Shown: positions 1 through 8,151 of the stretch, in pieces
How the letters are laid out: each line of letters opens with the position of its first letter
Numbering within the stretch: the first letter of the stretch is position 1
Source: Acidobacteriaceae bacterium UBA1307
Lineage (GTDB): Bacteria > Acidobacteriota > Terriglobia > Terriglobales > Acidobacteriaceae
Reading direction: 5' to 3'
Assembly (NCBI GenBank): GCA_002307235.1
Contig: DBTV01000040.1
Location: 1 to 64,000 of the forward strand
Length of the DNA stretch: 64,000 bases
Position numbers and translations under genes: made by a program
The notes under the pieces: generated by a model
What the model was told of the DNA's origin: nothing
Database searches by the model: none
The model's input: only the letters and a program-made list of their open reading frames with translations

Positions 1-585
1 GCCCCGCGGCCTCACTGCGACTTCCCAAATGTAACAACTCACTGGCCCCAATTCAAGTCTTCCAGCTTGTGGAAACCTTTGATTTTCAGTGGGAAACCGC
101 ATCAGGACCGCATAAAGACTGGGGTTCGCCGCGCCGCAATATCTCGAAACAAGCGCCAAAGCCTGCCCTGCGCCTCTATATCTGCCTTCTATATAGTCAC
201 CTTCCAGGCAGATTGCCCTGCAATCCAGATCGTGCAACGCAAACCGCACCGAGCATCTGTTCCGCAGGCGTACACAGAGTATCGAGAAAACTCTCTTGCA
301 CTCTATTGTTCGTCGATGATGCCGCCACTCTCTCCAGCGCACCACCATTGGGTAGCATCGCCGATGATCCAGTCAGAGAAAAAGCCGTGCACTGTGGAGG
401 GCAACTTTCTCGCAGAAGCCTATTGCAGCACTGACAGGTTGCGACCCTGGCGACGACATTATCAAGCAATGCTCTCAGGTTGCGGTGAGATGGTGACAAA
501 ATCGCCGAACGGCTTAATCTGATACGAATTTTGGAGGTGGATTTACTGCCTTAACAGCATTTCTTTAATTAAGTTACTGGTAGAT
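1..585. other. No convincing gene; host flank left of the island
   Basis: The open frames that exist here on both strands overlap each other, are rich in rare residues and match no family I recognise, so I call none of them. The stretch lies outside the left copy of the tRNA-Glu repeat and so is probably the original chromosomal sequence downstream of tRNA-Glu, or an older decayed insertion. Confidence 0.5.
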
Positions 586-630
586 TTGGCGTCCTCGACG
601 GGATTCGAACCCGTGTTATCGCCGTGAAAG
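586..630 (-). repeat. attL-like partial copy of tRNA-Glu 3' end
   Basis: 45 bp direct repeat of the tRNA-Glu T-arm, variable region and anticodon-arm 3' side; it ends exactly before the anticodon loop and lacks the 5' half of the tRNA, so it is not a functional gene. It matches 16194-16238 except for one base in the acceptor stem. Confidence 0.85.
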
Positions 631-761
631 TAGCTTGGCGTCTGGTAAGTTGTAGAAAACAGACGGCACGGATGGCACACTAAGGTACTTTCAGGCACCC
701 TCGGGGACGCTTATCGGACGCCTATTGGAACAACGCAGTGCGGTGCTCTGGAGCCAATTCC

Positions 762-1142
762 ATGGAACCAGAACTTCGAACAATTCTCGAATCTCTCCCT
801 GAAAAGGCATATCGTTCGAAACTTGAACCCCACCGCGAGCTGATCCGCGAGCTGCGGCGCAAGGGGCAGACGTACCGTGAAGTTGCCCACCTCTTTGCGG
901 AACGCCTTGGCCTCTACGTTGCGCCGAGCACGCTGCATTCCTTTGTGAAGGTTCGCGCCAAGCATCGCAAGCGCACACAATTCGAACTGCCACCCGTCCA
1001 GCTTGCGGCGGAAGATTCTCCCGTACTTGACCGCGTTGCTGCCCTTAAAACAAAGCCAACAGTGCGGACTGCAAAGCCTTCCCGCTTTGTTTTTCGTGAA
1101 AACGAACCTTTGACCCTGACCAACAACGGAGGTGAGCAATGA
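762..1142 (+). CDS. Small basic TraK-like mobilization protein
   Basis: Encodes 126 residues, basic, with a helix-rich N-terminal half in which a segment around residues 15-60 (arginine and leucine rich, ending in an 'STLHSFVK' helix) reads like a helix-turn-helix. I chose ATG 762 because GGAG at 749-752 sits nine bases upstream; a GTG at 738 is an alternative. Its stop overlaps the start of the ParA/TraL-like gene (ATGA), and a third gene follows with the same overlap. In IncP plasmids the order traK (oriT-binding), traL (ATPase), traM (membrane protein) is the same, and sizes of the next two genes fit, so a TraK-type DNA-binding role is proposed from context. Direct sequence similarity to TraK is weak. 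Confidence 0.5.
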   Translation: MEPELRTILESLPEKAYRSKLEPHRELIRELRRKGQTYREVAHLFAERLGLYVAPSTLHSFVKVRAKHRKRTQFELPPVQLAAEDSPVLDRVAALKTKPTVRTAKPSRFVFRENEPLTLTNNGGEQ

Positions 1143-1864
1143 CGGCCAATTCAAAGCGTGTTGTCTTTACGATGGGCGGCAAGGGCGGCGTCGGTAAAAC
1201 CGGTGTCATGGTTGCCCTGGCTGAATGGTTCGCCACCAATGAGATTCCGGTTACCCTGCTCGACCTCGACACGGAGAATAAGGCTCGCGGTTCGTTGAAG
1301 CACTTCTTCAACGGCACGGTGACCAAGGTCAACATTCACACCCCGGCTGGTCTTGACGCCTTCGTCGATCACCTTGACGGTGGTACTCCGATCATCCTCG
1401 CCGACATGGGCGCGGGTGCCGGTCAAGTTGCCGCCGACTGGTTTGAAGCGATGTACGAGGACGTGGCCGCGATGGGCGTCCGTTTCACCGCAGTTGGTGT
1501 GGTCACGCCGGACCCGGCCAGTGTGGAAAGCGTTCTGGCCTGGGCCAGCCGGTTACAGGATCGCGTCGAATACGTCGTCGTCGAGAACGCAACCAGTGCC
1601 CTGGCGGATTTCACCTATTGGAGGTCTACCGAACAGGCAAACCGTTTCCGAGAAGCCTTTTCACCGGAAATCCTGCAGATAGAATTCCGGCTTGCCGAAC
1701 TTGAAAACCCTGTGCGGCAACACGGAATCCAACTGGGACAGGTGGCCGACCGCAAGGCCGATATTGACGAACTGAAACGGGCGTCGCTCGTCATGCGTGC
1801 GCAAAGCTACCGGCGTCGGCTCTTTTCTGAATTCGACCGAGCAAGGCAGGTATTCCTGCCATGA
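1139..1864 (+). CDS. ParA/MinD-type ATPase, TraL-like
   Basis: 241 residues, the same length as TraL of IncP plasmids. The N-terminus has a deviant Walker A motif of ParA type (MGGKGGVGKTG, residues about 11-21) followed by a 'LLDLDTE' strand, and a second acidic strand 'IILADMGAG' near residue 85 as in SIMIBI-class ATPases. The family uses ATP binding to organise or recruit DNA or membrane partners in the cytoplasm. The gene overlaps the preceding small protein (ATGA at 1139) and the following membrane protein (ATGA at 1861), so the three are one operon and probably translated in a coupled way. Its place next to a relaxase-bearing element points to DNA transfer rather than chromosome partition, but this is inference. 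Confidence 0.7.
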   Translation: MTANSKRVVFTMGGKGGVGKTGVMVALAEWFATNEIPVTLLDLDTENKARGSLKHFFNGTVTKVNIHTPAGLDAFVDHLDGGTPIILADMGAGAGQVAADWFEAMYEDVAAMGVRFTAVGVVTPDPASVESVLAWASRLQDRVEYVVVENATSALADFTYWRSTEQANRFREAFSPEILQIEFRLAELENPVRQHGIQLGQVADRKADIDELKRASLVMRAQSYRRRLFSEFDRARQVFLP

Positions 1865-2715
1865 CTACGACTCCGGCCACTTCTACGCTCGCAGTTGTCA
1901 CGGCGGGAAAGCCGACGCTCTTCGACTCTCTCGCCCGCCTTGTGCCCGAAGAGTTGCAGGCTGAGTATTACCGCGTTCTTGCTCATACCCGGTCACTCAG
2001 CCCGGACGATGAAATGCTGCGCATTCTCGAAGCGATGGGCATTCTGGCCCTGCTCACCCGCCACACACCGAAGGACATTGCAGAGGAGCGCGAGCGCTTT
2101 CAAGAGTTGCTTGAACTTCATCGGCAATCCTCATCAGAGACGCAACAGAAGACGCTCGGCTATATCCGCGAGTTGGAGGCGCGGATTACCAGGTTGCCAA
2201 GTGAAGTTGAATCTGGCCTTGCGCCAGAGCACATCGCAAAAATGCTGGGGGAGAGTTTGCGCCAGTATTTCATCCAATCTGGCATCACAGAATCCGCGCA
2301 GGGATTGCAGGCCATGGGCGCGACGATGACGAGCGCGCAAAAGGAGCTTTCCACTGTCCTGAAGAGATTGTCGGATTCGCAAAGCGGCATCGCTGCCCAG
2401 GTTGAATACGCCAACAATCGCCTGACCTATTCCCTCGAAAGCCGGGCCAAGACGATTGATCATCTCCTGCACGAATGGAAAAGTGATCTTCTGCACATCT
2501 GGATTCCGCTCGCCTGTGGCGCAACCCTTCTTGTCGGCATTTTCTGCGGGATGGAGATTCAAGGTTGCCGTGATTCGCCTTCCGAGGCAGCCACAGCGCC
2601 GACACCGGCCACGGTGCAGCCTGCCCCAACGCTGCAACCGGACAAAAGCGGTAGTTCAGGCGGCAACTCACAGAAACCGTATCATTTCCATCACGACGCT
2701 GGGCAGGGACGGTAG
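1861..2715 (+). CDS. TraM-like coiled-coil membrane protein
   Basis: 284 residues. Residues 1-190 are hydrophilic and largely helical, with long charged stretches likely to form coiled coil; one transmembrane segment lies near residues 217-233 ('WIPLACGATLLVGIFCG'); the tail of about 50 residues is proline, threonine and alanine rich, typical of an extracytoplasmic linker. It is the third gene of the traKLM-like operon, starting inside the stop codon of the ATPase gene. TraM of IncP plasmids is also a single-pass protein of unknown detailed role in conjugation, but is shorter, so the equivalence rests on order and topology only. Confidence 0.5.
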   Translation: MTTTPATSTLAVVTAGKPTLFDSLARLVPEELQAEYYRVLAHTRSLSPDDEMLRILEAMGILALLTRHTPKDIAEERERFQELLELHRQSSSETQQKTLGYIRELEARITRLPSEVESGLAPEHIAKMLGESLRQYFIQSGITESAQGLQAMGATMTSAQKELSTVLKRLSDSQSGIAAQVEYANNRLTYSLESRAKTIDHLLHEWKSDLLHIWIPLACGATLLVGIFCGMEIQGCRDSPSEAATAPTPATVQPAPTLQPDKSGSSGGNSQKPYHFHHDAGQGR

Positions 2716-2816
2716 AATCGAGGGATGGCGATGGCGGGCGGCTATCTGGAAGGAAATGAATGGCTTTGCCGGCATTCAAACGCTTTCCGATCCGGCTGAC
2801 CGCGAGGACAAAACAC

Positions 2817-2848
2817 TTGACAACTGGCGGGAATGCCGTCACTATAGT
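2817..2848 (+). promoter_or_regulatory. Promoter of the RNA/abi locus
   Basis: A perfect -35 hexamer TTGACA lies at 2817-2822. Two overlapping -10 choices follow: ACTATA at 2841-2846 (18 bp spacer) or TATAGT at 2843-2848 (20 bp spacer). Transcription would start just before the structured RNA that precedes the Abi_2 gene. Confidence 0.55.
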
Positions 2849-2854
2849 GATGAC

Positions 2855-2908
2855 ATACCCGCCAAGCCTCTCCCTGGAAACAGGTGAAGCTCAAATCGGC
2901 GGGTTTTT
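2855..2908 (+). ncRNA. Structured RNA upstream of the Abi_2 gene (abiF-RNA-like)
   Basis: Between the promoter at 2817 and the Abi_2 start codon at 2918, ACCCGCC (2857-2863) pairs perfectly with GGCGGGT (2898-2904), which runs into TTTTT. The enclosed 34 bases hold a nested hairpin, CCTG-GAAA-CAGG with a GNRA tetraloop, and flanking AGC/GCT pairs. The outer stem plus U-run looks like an intrinsic terminator, giving a free RNA of about 60 nt with some read-through into the toxin gene. A conserved RNA has been reported upstream of abiF-type abortive infection genes, and this fits in position and size; whether it matches that family's consensus I cannot test here. It could instead be only an attenuator. 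Confidence 0.6.
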
Positions 2909-2917
2909 CATTTTCCG

Positions 2918-3787
2918 ATGAAATACGGCAAGTCTCATCTTCCTTACGAAGATCAAGTCGATTTACTGATCCGTCGCGGCCTCGCTTGCGCAGACAGGGC
3001 GAGTACGCTGTTTTGGCTGAAGCGAATCGGCTATTACCGGCTGAGCGCGTACTTCATCCCCTTCAAAGACCCCGCCACTGGCAACTTTCGTCCGGGGACG
3101 ACCTTTGAGCAAATCATTGACCTCTATCGATTCGATGCCGATCTGCGGCGTCTCGTGCGCGAAGCCCTGGACAGGATTGAGATCAGCGTCCGCGCCGTCA
3201 TTACCTACGAAATAGGAAAAGGCCTGGGCGTCTTCGGTTATACGGACGCCGCCAACTTCGCGGCCGCATTCAATCATGCCGACTTCATGAGGATTCTCAA
3301 GCGCGAAGAGGGGCGTTCGACTGAGGTCTTCATCGGCCACTATCGGACGAAGTACACGTCTGAAAAAGAATTGCCCGTGTGGATGGCAACTGAGCTGATC
3401 AGCTTCGGCGCTCTGTCGAAGATGTATGAGCACCTGAGAACAGGTCTGCGGAAGAAGATCGCCCGCGAATTCAATCAGCCGCAGCCGGTCTTTGTAAGCT
3501 GGCTCCATTCTCTAACGGCAGTTCGCAACGTCTGCGCACATCACAGCCGGTTGTGGAATCGAGAACTTGCCGTCAAGCCGGAATTGCCTGTGGCATGGAA
3601 AGCAAGTGGCATTGGCAACGAACGCTTTTACGTGATCGCCCTGATTATTCAAACGCTGCTCACCGACATTGCTCCTGATTTCCCCTGGGGCGAGCGGCTC
3701 AAGGCTCTTTTCAACGCTCACCGGGCGGTCAATCTGCGAGCAATGCAGTTTCCCGTCAGCTGGCAAACTCGCTCACCATGGATCTAA
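2918..3787 (+). CDS. Abi_2 family abortive infection protein (AbiD/AbiF type)
   Basis: 289 residues, the usual size of Abi_2 proteins. The N-terminus ('LPYEDQVDLLIRRGL', then 'RIGYYRLSAYFIPF') and the 'LYRFDADLRRLVREALDRIEISVR' block are signature segments of the family. A HEPN ribonuclease motif RX4H is visible as R203-NVCA-H208, followed by HSRLWNREL. Such proteins stop phage growth by cleaving RNA and halting the infected cell. The start follows immediately after a terminator-like RNA structure with its own promoter, so toxin expression is probably low and tied to that RNA, in the manner of RNA-antitoxin modules. It sits alone between the tra-like operon and an alpha/beta hydrolase inside the island. 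Confidence 0.85.
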   Translation: MKYGKSHLPYEDQVDLLIRRGLACADRASTLFWLKRIGYYRLSAYFIPFKDPATGNFRPGTTFEQIIDLYRFDADLRRLVREALDRIEISVRAVITYEIGKGLGVFGYTDAANFAAAFNHADFMRILKREEGRSTEVFIGHYRTKYTSEKELPVWMATELISFGALSKMYEHLRTGLRKKIAREFNQPQPVFVSWLHSLTAVRNVCAHHSRLWNRELAVKPELPVAWKASGIGNERFYVIALIIQTLLTDIAPDFPWGERLKALFNAHRAVNLRAMQFPVSWQTRSPWI

Positions 3788-4056
3788 CCGCTAACCGTTC
3801 CAGACAACCACTGTGAACTCAGATCTAAAATCTTGTTCTTCCGAACCCTGCTCTAGCTAGCACAGGCCATTCGGCTGTTCTGAGTACGTCTGGCAGATTC
3901 CTTGGGCGCGGTAGGGATATCAGTTGCCTGATCCCCCACGCTCAGATTCCGTACGAGCGCTCACTAGCGCATATTTGGCGTAATGCCCGTACTGATCGGT
4001 TTTCGATAAGATTAAAAAACACATCCGAACTCTCTGCCGCTCATCGAACAGACACG

Positions 4057-5199
4057 TCATTCTATGGCCGTGGAACCGTAGTTTGTGGGTTGCGAGGCTG
4101 CGCCGCGAATTTGCTCAATAAACAACGGCACCTCTTTCTCGATCAAGTCGGCTCGAAAAAGCTGAATATAATGCCCACTTCCCTTGGCAATGATTCTGCG
4201 GCTATGCGTGGAAAGCTTCTTAAGGTCTTCCTGCAACTGGTTGAAGATCTTCATCACGTCAGCCGTCTGCTGGGGGGAGAGCGGGAGGCGCGTCATTGTC
4301 GTGTCTTCCGAAAAGATCAGAATCGGAAGCGCACCATATGGTCCGGTGTGAGCGGTTTCGTGACCCGACAGGTTGAAGATATTCATCTCGGCCGCGAACG
4401 CACCGAACTGCATATGACAAGAGTCTTCTGCCTCCAATCTTCCGGCCTGCCCTGTAAAGCCCGGCGGGGGGTGTGAGCACTGCCCCATGAGTCGCGGTAA
4501 ACCTGCTATGTATGGAACCCTCATGAGCAGCAGCGATATCCATCTAGGTGGTTCCTTGGCGCTTAGAGCTTTCATCATGGGAATCTCGTCCGCCAAGGGC
4601 AATGTGACATCTACAAAGACGATTCCGACAATATCCGCAGGATAGCGCGAAGCATAATCACGCAAATAGAGTCCCGCAATCGAGTGGCCCATCAGCACGA
4701 TGGGGCCGCTCACGTTGGCTTGGTGCAAAAGCTCGTGCCGCTCGCCAGCAATGTGATCGGCATTGCGCGGGGCAGGCAATGCATCGCTCCAACCATATCC
4801 GGCTCGATCATAGGAACAAACCCGTGTGGTTTTCGAAAGCTCCGGCTGAACTCCGCCCCAGATAAGTGCATCGTTCCCCCCGCCCGATTCTAGAACGATG
4901 GTAGGCGAACCATTGCCTGTGCAATTGATGTGCATCCGGTGGCCATTGACGGTGTAAAAGACTCCAGGCGGAGGATTCATCGCTCGGAAATAGTGAAGAG
5001 CTATCGCGTTGAACGAACTACTTCCCGCCACGAAAGTCGCCACAAAAGCAACTATCGACAGAACGATGCACTCGGTAACTTTGCGTCCCATGCGATAGCC
5101 CTTTTTCGAGAGCGAAAGAATGCGCCGTATGCTCAACCACACAATCAGAATTCCAATCACAAAAATGACTGTCGGCATTACAACATAATCGAAATCCAT
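4057..5199 (-). CDS. Membrane-anchored alpha/beta hydrolase
   Basis: 380 residues. Two hydrophobic segments at about residues 7-25 and 44-66 anchor the protein, and the catalytic domain follows from about residue 85. The nucleophile elbow is G-H-S-I-A-G ('VLMGHSIAG', near residue 171); an oxyanion-type GG motif 'LESGGGND' precedes it, a 'VFVDVTLP' strand follows it, and 'GSGHYIQLF' near the C-terminus supplies the catalytic histidine. Substrate cannot be told. The start is ATG 5199 with a GAGGTG ribosome-binding site. The upstream neighbour on the same strand is the ABC permease, 125 bp away, so joint transcription is possible. It is island cargo with no evident link to mobility. Confidence 0.75.
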   Translation of the reverse strand: MDFDYVVMPTVIFVIGILIVWLSIRRILSLSKKGYRMGRKVTECIVLSIVAFVATFVAGSSSFNAIALHYFRAMNPPPGVFYTVNGHRMHINCTGNGSPTIVLESGGGNDALIWGGVQPELSKTTRVCSYDRAGYGWSDALPAPRNADHIAGERHELLHQANVSGPIVLMGHSIAGLYLRDYASRYPADIVGIVFVDVTLPLADEIPMMKALSAKEPPRWISLLLMRVPYIAGLPRLMGQCSHPPPGFTGQAGRLEAEDSCHMQFGAFAAEMNIFNLSGHETAHTGPYGALPILIFSEDTTMTRLPLSPQQTADVMKIFNQLQEDLKKLSTHSRRIIAKGSGHYIQLFRADLIEKEVPLFIEQIRGAASQPTNYGSTAIE

Positions 5200-5324
5200 G
5201 CATCACCTCGGTCTTTACGTTCACATTGGACCTTTGAATTGTCGTCGAGTTTTGAACCACTTCAGGTCGTAATGTCGAAATCAGCCCTATCATGCACTTG
5301 TTGTTTCCTGTCGCTTCGTTTGGA

Positions 5325-7001
5325 TTAGGAGAGATAGGTTATCCCCAGGGTTGTAATAGTCTCCGACGGCAATTCTTCAAAGTAAAGAACTGCCCACTTG
5401 GCACGATGACGATTGAAGCCCCATAGACAAACTTCTATAGCGGCGAGAACGGCAAGCAGCAATCCAAAGCGCAACGGATTATGGAGAGCATGAATCTCGA
5501 AATCGGCGAACATATAGGCGAAGATGACCGCGAAAATGAAAAATCCCCAGAAGAGAAATTGAATGTTGATTTTTCCCGGCAAAACCGAACAGGTAAAGGG
5601 CACCTTGTAAAAACCAAGCAGGCTAACCTCGGTCAAGATTATGCCCCAAATGGCGACTACTGCCATATGTGCCATAACTTCGCGCCAGGGATAAAAAGAA
5701 TTGGACAGCGCTGCCGCAAGAAGCCACGCCGGAAGTGCCGCCAGCAGGAGCAGCGTCCGGCGGGCGGCGGCAACATATTGCCGGGTTGCGCGCATTTGGG
5801 TCGTGCGTAGTACCCAGTTGGCATGAAGCGTGATGGGAAGAGCAAAGACGCTTCGCAAACCTACAACCGCCAGAACCATCATCAGGTAAGAGGAAGCGAG
5901 AAAATCAATGGAGAGTGGCAGACGATGGCCTACCCACCAGGCATCTTTCACGGAAGATAAAGCGGTACCGAAGACTCCGGCGAGAAAAAAAGCGAAGATG
6001 ACACGGTGCTGCTTGCTGCGGAGGAGCGAGCGAATAGTGAAGAACAAGACCGCTGTTTGCAGTGCGGAGCCAAAACGCGGCGTCCAATGCATCCCGCGCA
6101 TTGCCGACACCAAGTCCGGCTCTTCGATGGTCTTGCGCATCGTGCGTAGATAGCAGAGCAGCAGTGAAATGCCCGCACCTGAGACTGCCAAAGCCAATCC
6201 TGTCCAAGCCTCAGTTGCCAACCAGCCGAGAGAAGTCGGCAACGAACCATTGAGTTGATTAAAAAGCGCAAAAAACCAGAAAGACGGCAGACAGATGAGT
6301 AGGTGGTGATTGCTGGCGCTGTTCATAGCGACTTGATTGTCAATGGTGGGTTGGAGAAAGTAGACGCCAAGGAAAAGGCCAAAAGCCACAAGCTGAAGAA
6401 GAGCCGAGAGACGCAGGAAGAGTCCGCGCGGCAACAAAAGTGCAGTCATACCTTGCACGGTTAGCACCATACCATAGAGAAAGGCACAGGCCGCGACCAT
6501 CGTAAACCAGTACGCGGCCAAGGCGCGAAGAGGATTGCCTGCACAGGCTTTCGCAACGAGGATAGGCCAAGCAAGACCGGCGGCGAAGTTCAGTGAAAGA
6601 ATGGCGATGCCAATGATAACTGAGGAAGCGGCGAGCTTGGCCAACAAGATGATGTGCGGCGTGATCGGCAATGGCAAAAGCACCATCGCATCCCGCTTGT
6701 CGGGGAAGGTTGTGTCCCAGCTTACGACGGCGAAGAGACCAACCACCAGCATGATGCCGGAGATGTGCTGCTGTTCAACTGCCCAGCAGATCCCACGGAG
6801 TATTTCAGGTGGTGCGTCAGAAGCAAAGAGAGCCTTGAGAGCGCTGATCACGCTGACGAAGATGAGAACGCCGGCAAACTGGCCTATAAATCTGGGAATG
6901 TCGGCCTCGATCGAGAGCGCTTCCAAGTCGATCACGCGGAGCAGAAACTGCCTATACAGTACGCGGAATTGGAGTGGCAATAGGAGGATCAGCTTACGCA
7001 T
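5325..7001 (-). CDS. ABC-2 type exporter permease
   Basis: 558 residues with roughly twelve hydrophobic segments spread over the whole length and no ATPase motif, as in large ABC-2 permeases of acidobacteria. It overlaps the 3' end of the ATPase gene by 8 bp, which ties the two as transporter subunits. The preserved basic N-terminus 'MRKLILLLPLQFRVLYRQF' is typical of ABC-2 exporters. The substrate is unknown; export of a toxic compound or a peptide is usual for PadR-linked exporters. Confidence 0.75.
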   Translation of the reverse strand: MRKLILLLPLQFRVLYRQFLLRVIDLEALSIEADIPRFIGQFAGVLIFVSVISALKALFASDAPPEILRGICWAVEQQHISGIMLVVGLFAVVSWDTTFPDKRDAMVLLPLPITPHIILLAKLAASSVIIGIAILSLNFAAGLAWPILVAKACAGNPLRALAAYWFTMVAACAFLYGMVLTVQGMTALLLPRGLFLRLSALLQLVAFGLFLGVYFLQPTIDNQVAMNSASNHHLLICLPSFWFFALFNQLNGSLPTSLGWLATEAWTGLALAVSGAGISLLLCYLRTMRKTIEEPDLVSAMRGMHWTPRFGSALQTAVLFFTIRSLLRSKQHRVIFAFFLAGVFGTALSSVKDAWWVGHRLPLSIDFLASSYLMMVLAVVGLRSVFALPITLHANWVLRTTQMRATRQYVAAARRTLLLLAALPAWLLAAALSNSFYPWREVMAHMAVVAIWGIILTEVSLLGFYKVPFTCSVLPGKINIQFLFWGFFIFAVIFAYMFADFEIHALHNPLRFGLLLAVLAAIEVCLWGFNRHRAKWAVLYFEELPSETITTLGITYLS

Positions 7002-7758
7002 GAACGAGCTCCGCGATTTGCCGGGCCGTGGCGACAGAGTCCTGCTCGACGGCGAGTTGAGAAAAGATCTCTTCGAGCGTGGACAAATCCATCATTGAGC
7101 GCAAGCGTTCAATGGAATCATCGGCGACCAATTTGGCGCGGTGAAGTATCACCACGCGATCGCTGATTCGCTCAACGGTATCAAGCTCGTGAGAGCTGAA
7201 GAGCACAACCTTGCCCCGCGCGGCAAGCTCCTTGATCAGGCTGCGCAGTATCAATGCAGAACCGACGTCCAAGCCGGAAAACGGCTCATCGAGGAGAATG
7301 AGATCGGGATTATGCAGCAGAGCCGCGGAGATGAGCAGCTTTTGGCGCATCCCCTTCGAGTAGCCGGAGATGGAGGCGTGCCGGTCATCGTAGAGCGAGA
7401 GCAGGCGTAAAAGACCGTCGATACGTTCGGAAGATTGACGCGCAGGCAAATCCCGAAGCTGCGAAATCATGACCAGGTATTCCACGCCGGAAAGGTGGTT
7501 GTAGAGATAAGGCTCTTCCGGAACATAACCCATGCGCCGCTTGTAGGCAATAAGGTCGTCATGAATGGACTTTCCGTCGAAGAGAATCCGGCCCGAGATC
7601 ATCTCGATCAGCCCGGTGATCATCTTCAGCGTTGTGGACTTGCCCGAACCATTTGGCCCGAGATAGCCGGTCACCTCGCCCGGCCGCGCGGCGAAGCTGA
7701 CATCATCCACGGCGGGAATCCCGCAATAGTGTTTCGAAACGTTCCGCAATTCGAGCAT
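6994..7758 (-). CDS. ABC transporter ATP-binding protein
   Basis: 254 residues. Walker A is GPNGSGKST (near residue 35), the signature motif appears as 'ISGYSKGMRQK', Walker B as 'LILLDEPFSGLD', and the switch histidine in 'LFSSHELDTVER'. It energises export through the overlapping permease gene downstream. Its promoter reads away from padR: TTGACA at 7800-7805 and TACATA at 7777-7782 with a 17 bp spacer (minus strand), overlapped by the PadR-type palindrome, so repression by PadR is likely. Confidence 0.9.
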   Translation of the reverse strand: MLELRNVSKHYCGIPAVDDVSFAARPGEVTGYLGPNGSGKSTTLKMITGLIEMISGRILFDGKSIHDDLIAYKRRMGYVPEEPYLYNHLSGVEYLVMISQLRDLPARQSSERIDGLLRLLSLYDDRHASISGYSKGMRQKLLISAALLHNPDLILLDEPFSGLDVGSALILRSLIKELAARGKVVLFSSHELDTVERISDRVVILHRAKLVADDSIERLRSMMDLSTLEEIFSQLAVEQDSVATARQIAELVHA

Positions 7759-7775
7759 GACAATCTCCCACTACC

Positions 7776-7828
7776 CTATGTAGCATTCGGTATAGCGATT
7801 GTCAAGTAGCTTTCTACATAGGTAAAAT
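7776..7828. promoter_or_regulatory. Divergent promoters with PadR-type operator
   Basis: CTATGTAG (7776-7783) and CTACATAG (7814-7821) form an inverted repeat 30 bp apart. Minus-strand promoter: TTGACA 7805-7800, 17 bp, TACATA 7782-7777. Plus-strand promoter: TTGTCA 7799-7804, 18 bp, TAAAAT 7823-7828. One operator arm covers each -10 region, so a single PadR protein could shut both the ABC genes and its own gene. Confidence 0.65.
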
Positions 7829-7833
7829 AGGCC

Positions 7834-8151
7834 ATGGCTCAGGAGACCCGACTTTCCCACACCGCCGCCATGATCTTGCAGGCCATTGACGCCGGCTTCG
7901 TATACGGATTCAGCGTCATGGAAACCCTTGGCCTGCCCAGCGGCACCGTTTACCCGGCACTGCGCCGACTGGAGCGCGATGCGCTGATCAGTTCCCAGTG
8001 GGAAAAGCAATCGATCGCCGATGCCGAGCTTCGCCCCCCCCGCAAGTACTACCAGATCACACCGACAGGCAACTCCACACTGGAGGCCGCGCGCAGACGC
8101 TATCCGCTGCTGGAACGCCTATTACCGGCAGAAGAGGCCGAGCGCGTATGA
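7834..8151 (+). CDS. PadR family transcriptional regulator
   Basis: 105 residues with a winged helix: 'AMILQAIDAGFVYGFSVMETLGLPSGTVYPALRRLERDALI' and the wing leading to 'RKYYQITPTGNSTLEAARR', the standard PadR N-terminal domain; the C-terminal dimerisation helix is short. It starts six bases after the -10 box, so its mRNA has almost no leader. The palindrome over both divergent promoters is the likely operator. Its stop codon overlaps the start of the next gene (ATGA), so the two are co-expressed. Confidence 0.85.
   Translation: MAQETRLSHTAAMILQAIDAGFVYGFSVMETLGLPSGTVYPALRRLERDALISSQWEKQSIADAELRPPRKYYQITPTGNSTLEAARRRYPLLERLLPAEEAERV

Noticed and set aside
67..522. Overlapping frames of 100-150 codons on both strands near the left edge
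   Set aside because: Composition is unlike a protein, no family resemblance, and no ribosome-binding site; treated as non-coding.
586..630. Second tRNA-Glu gene
   Set aside because: Only the 3' part of the tRNA is present; the anticodon and 5' half are missing, so it is an attachment-site remnant.
7998..8147. Extended N-terminus of the MacB-like protein
   Set aside because: This part is a shadow of padR in another frame; ATG 8148 overlapping the padR stop is the credible start.
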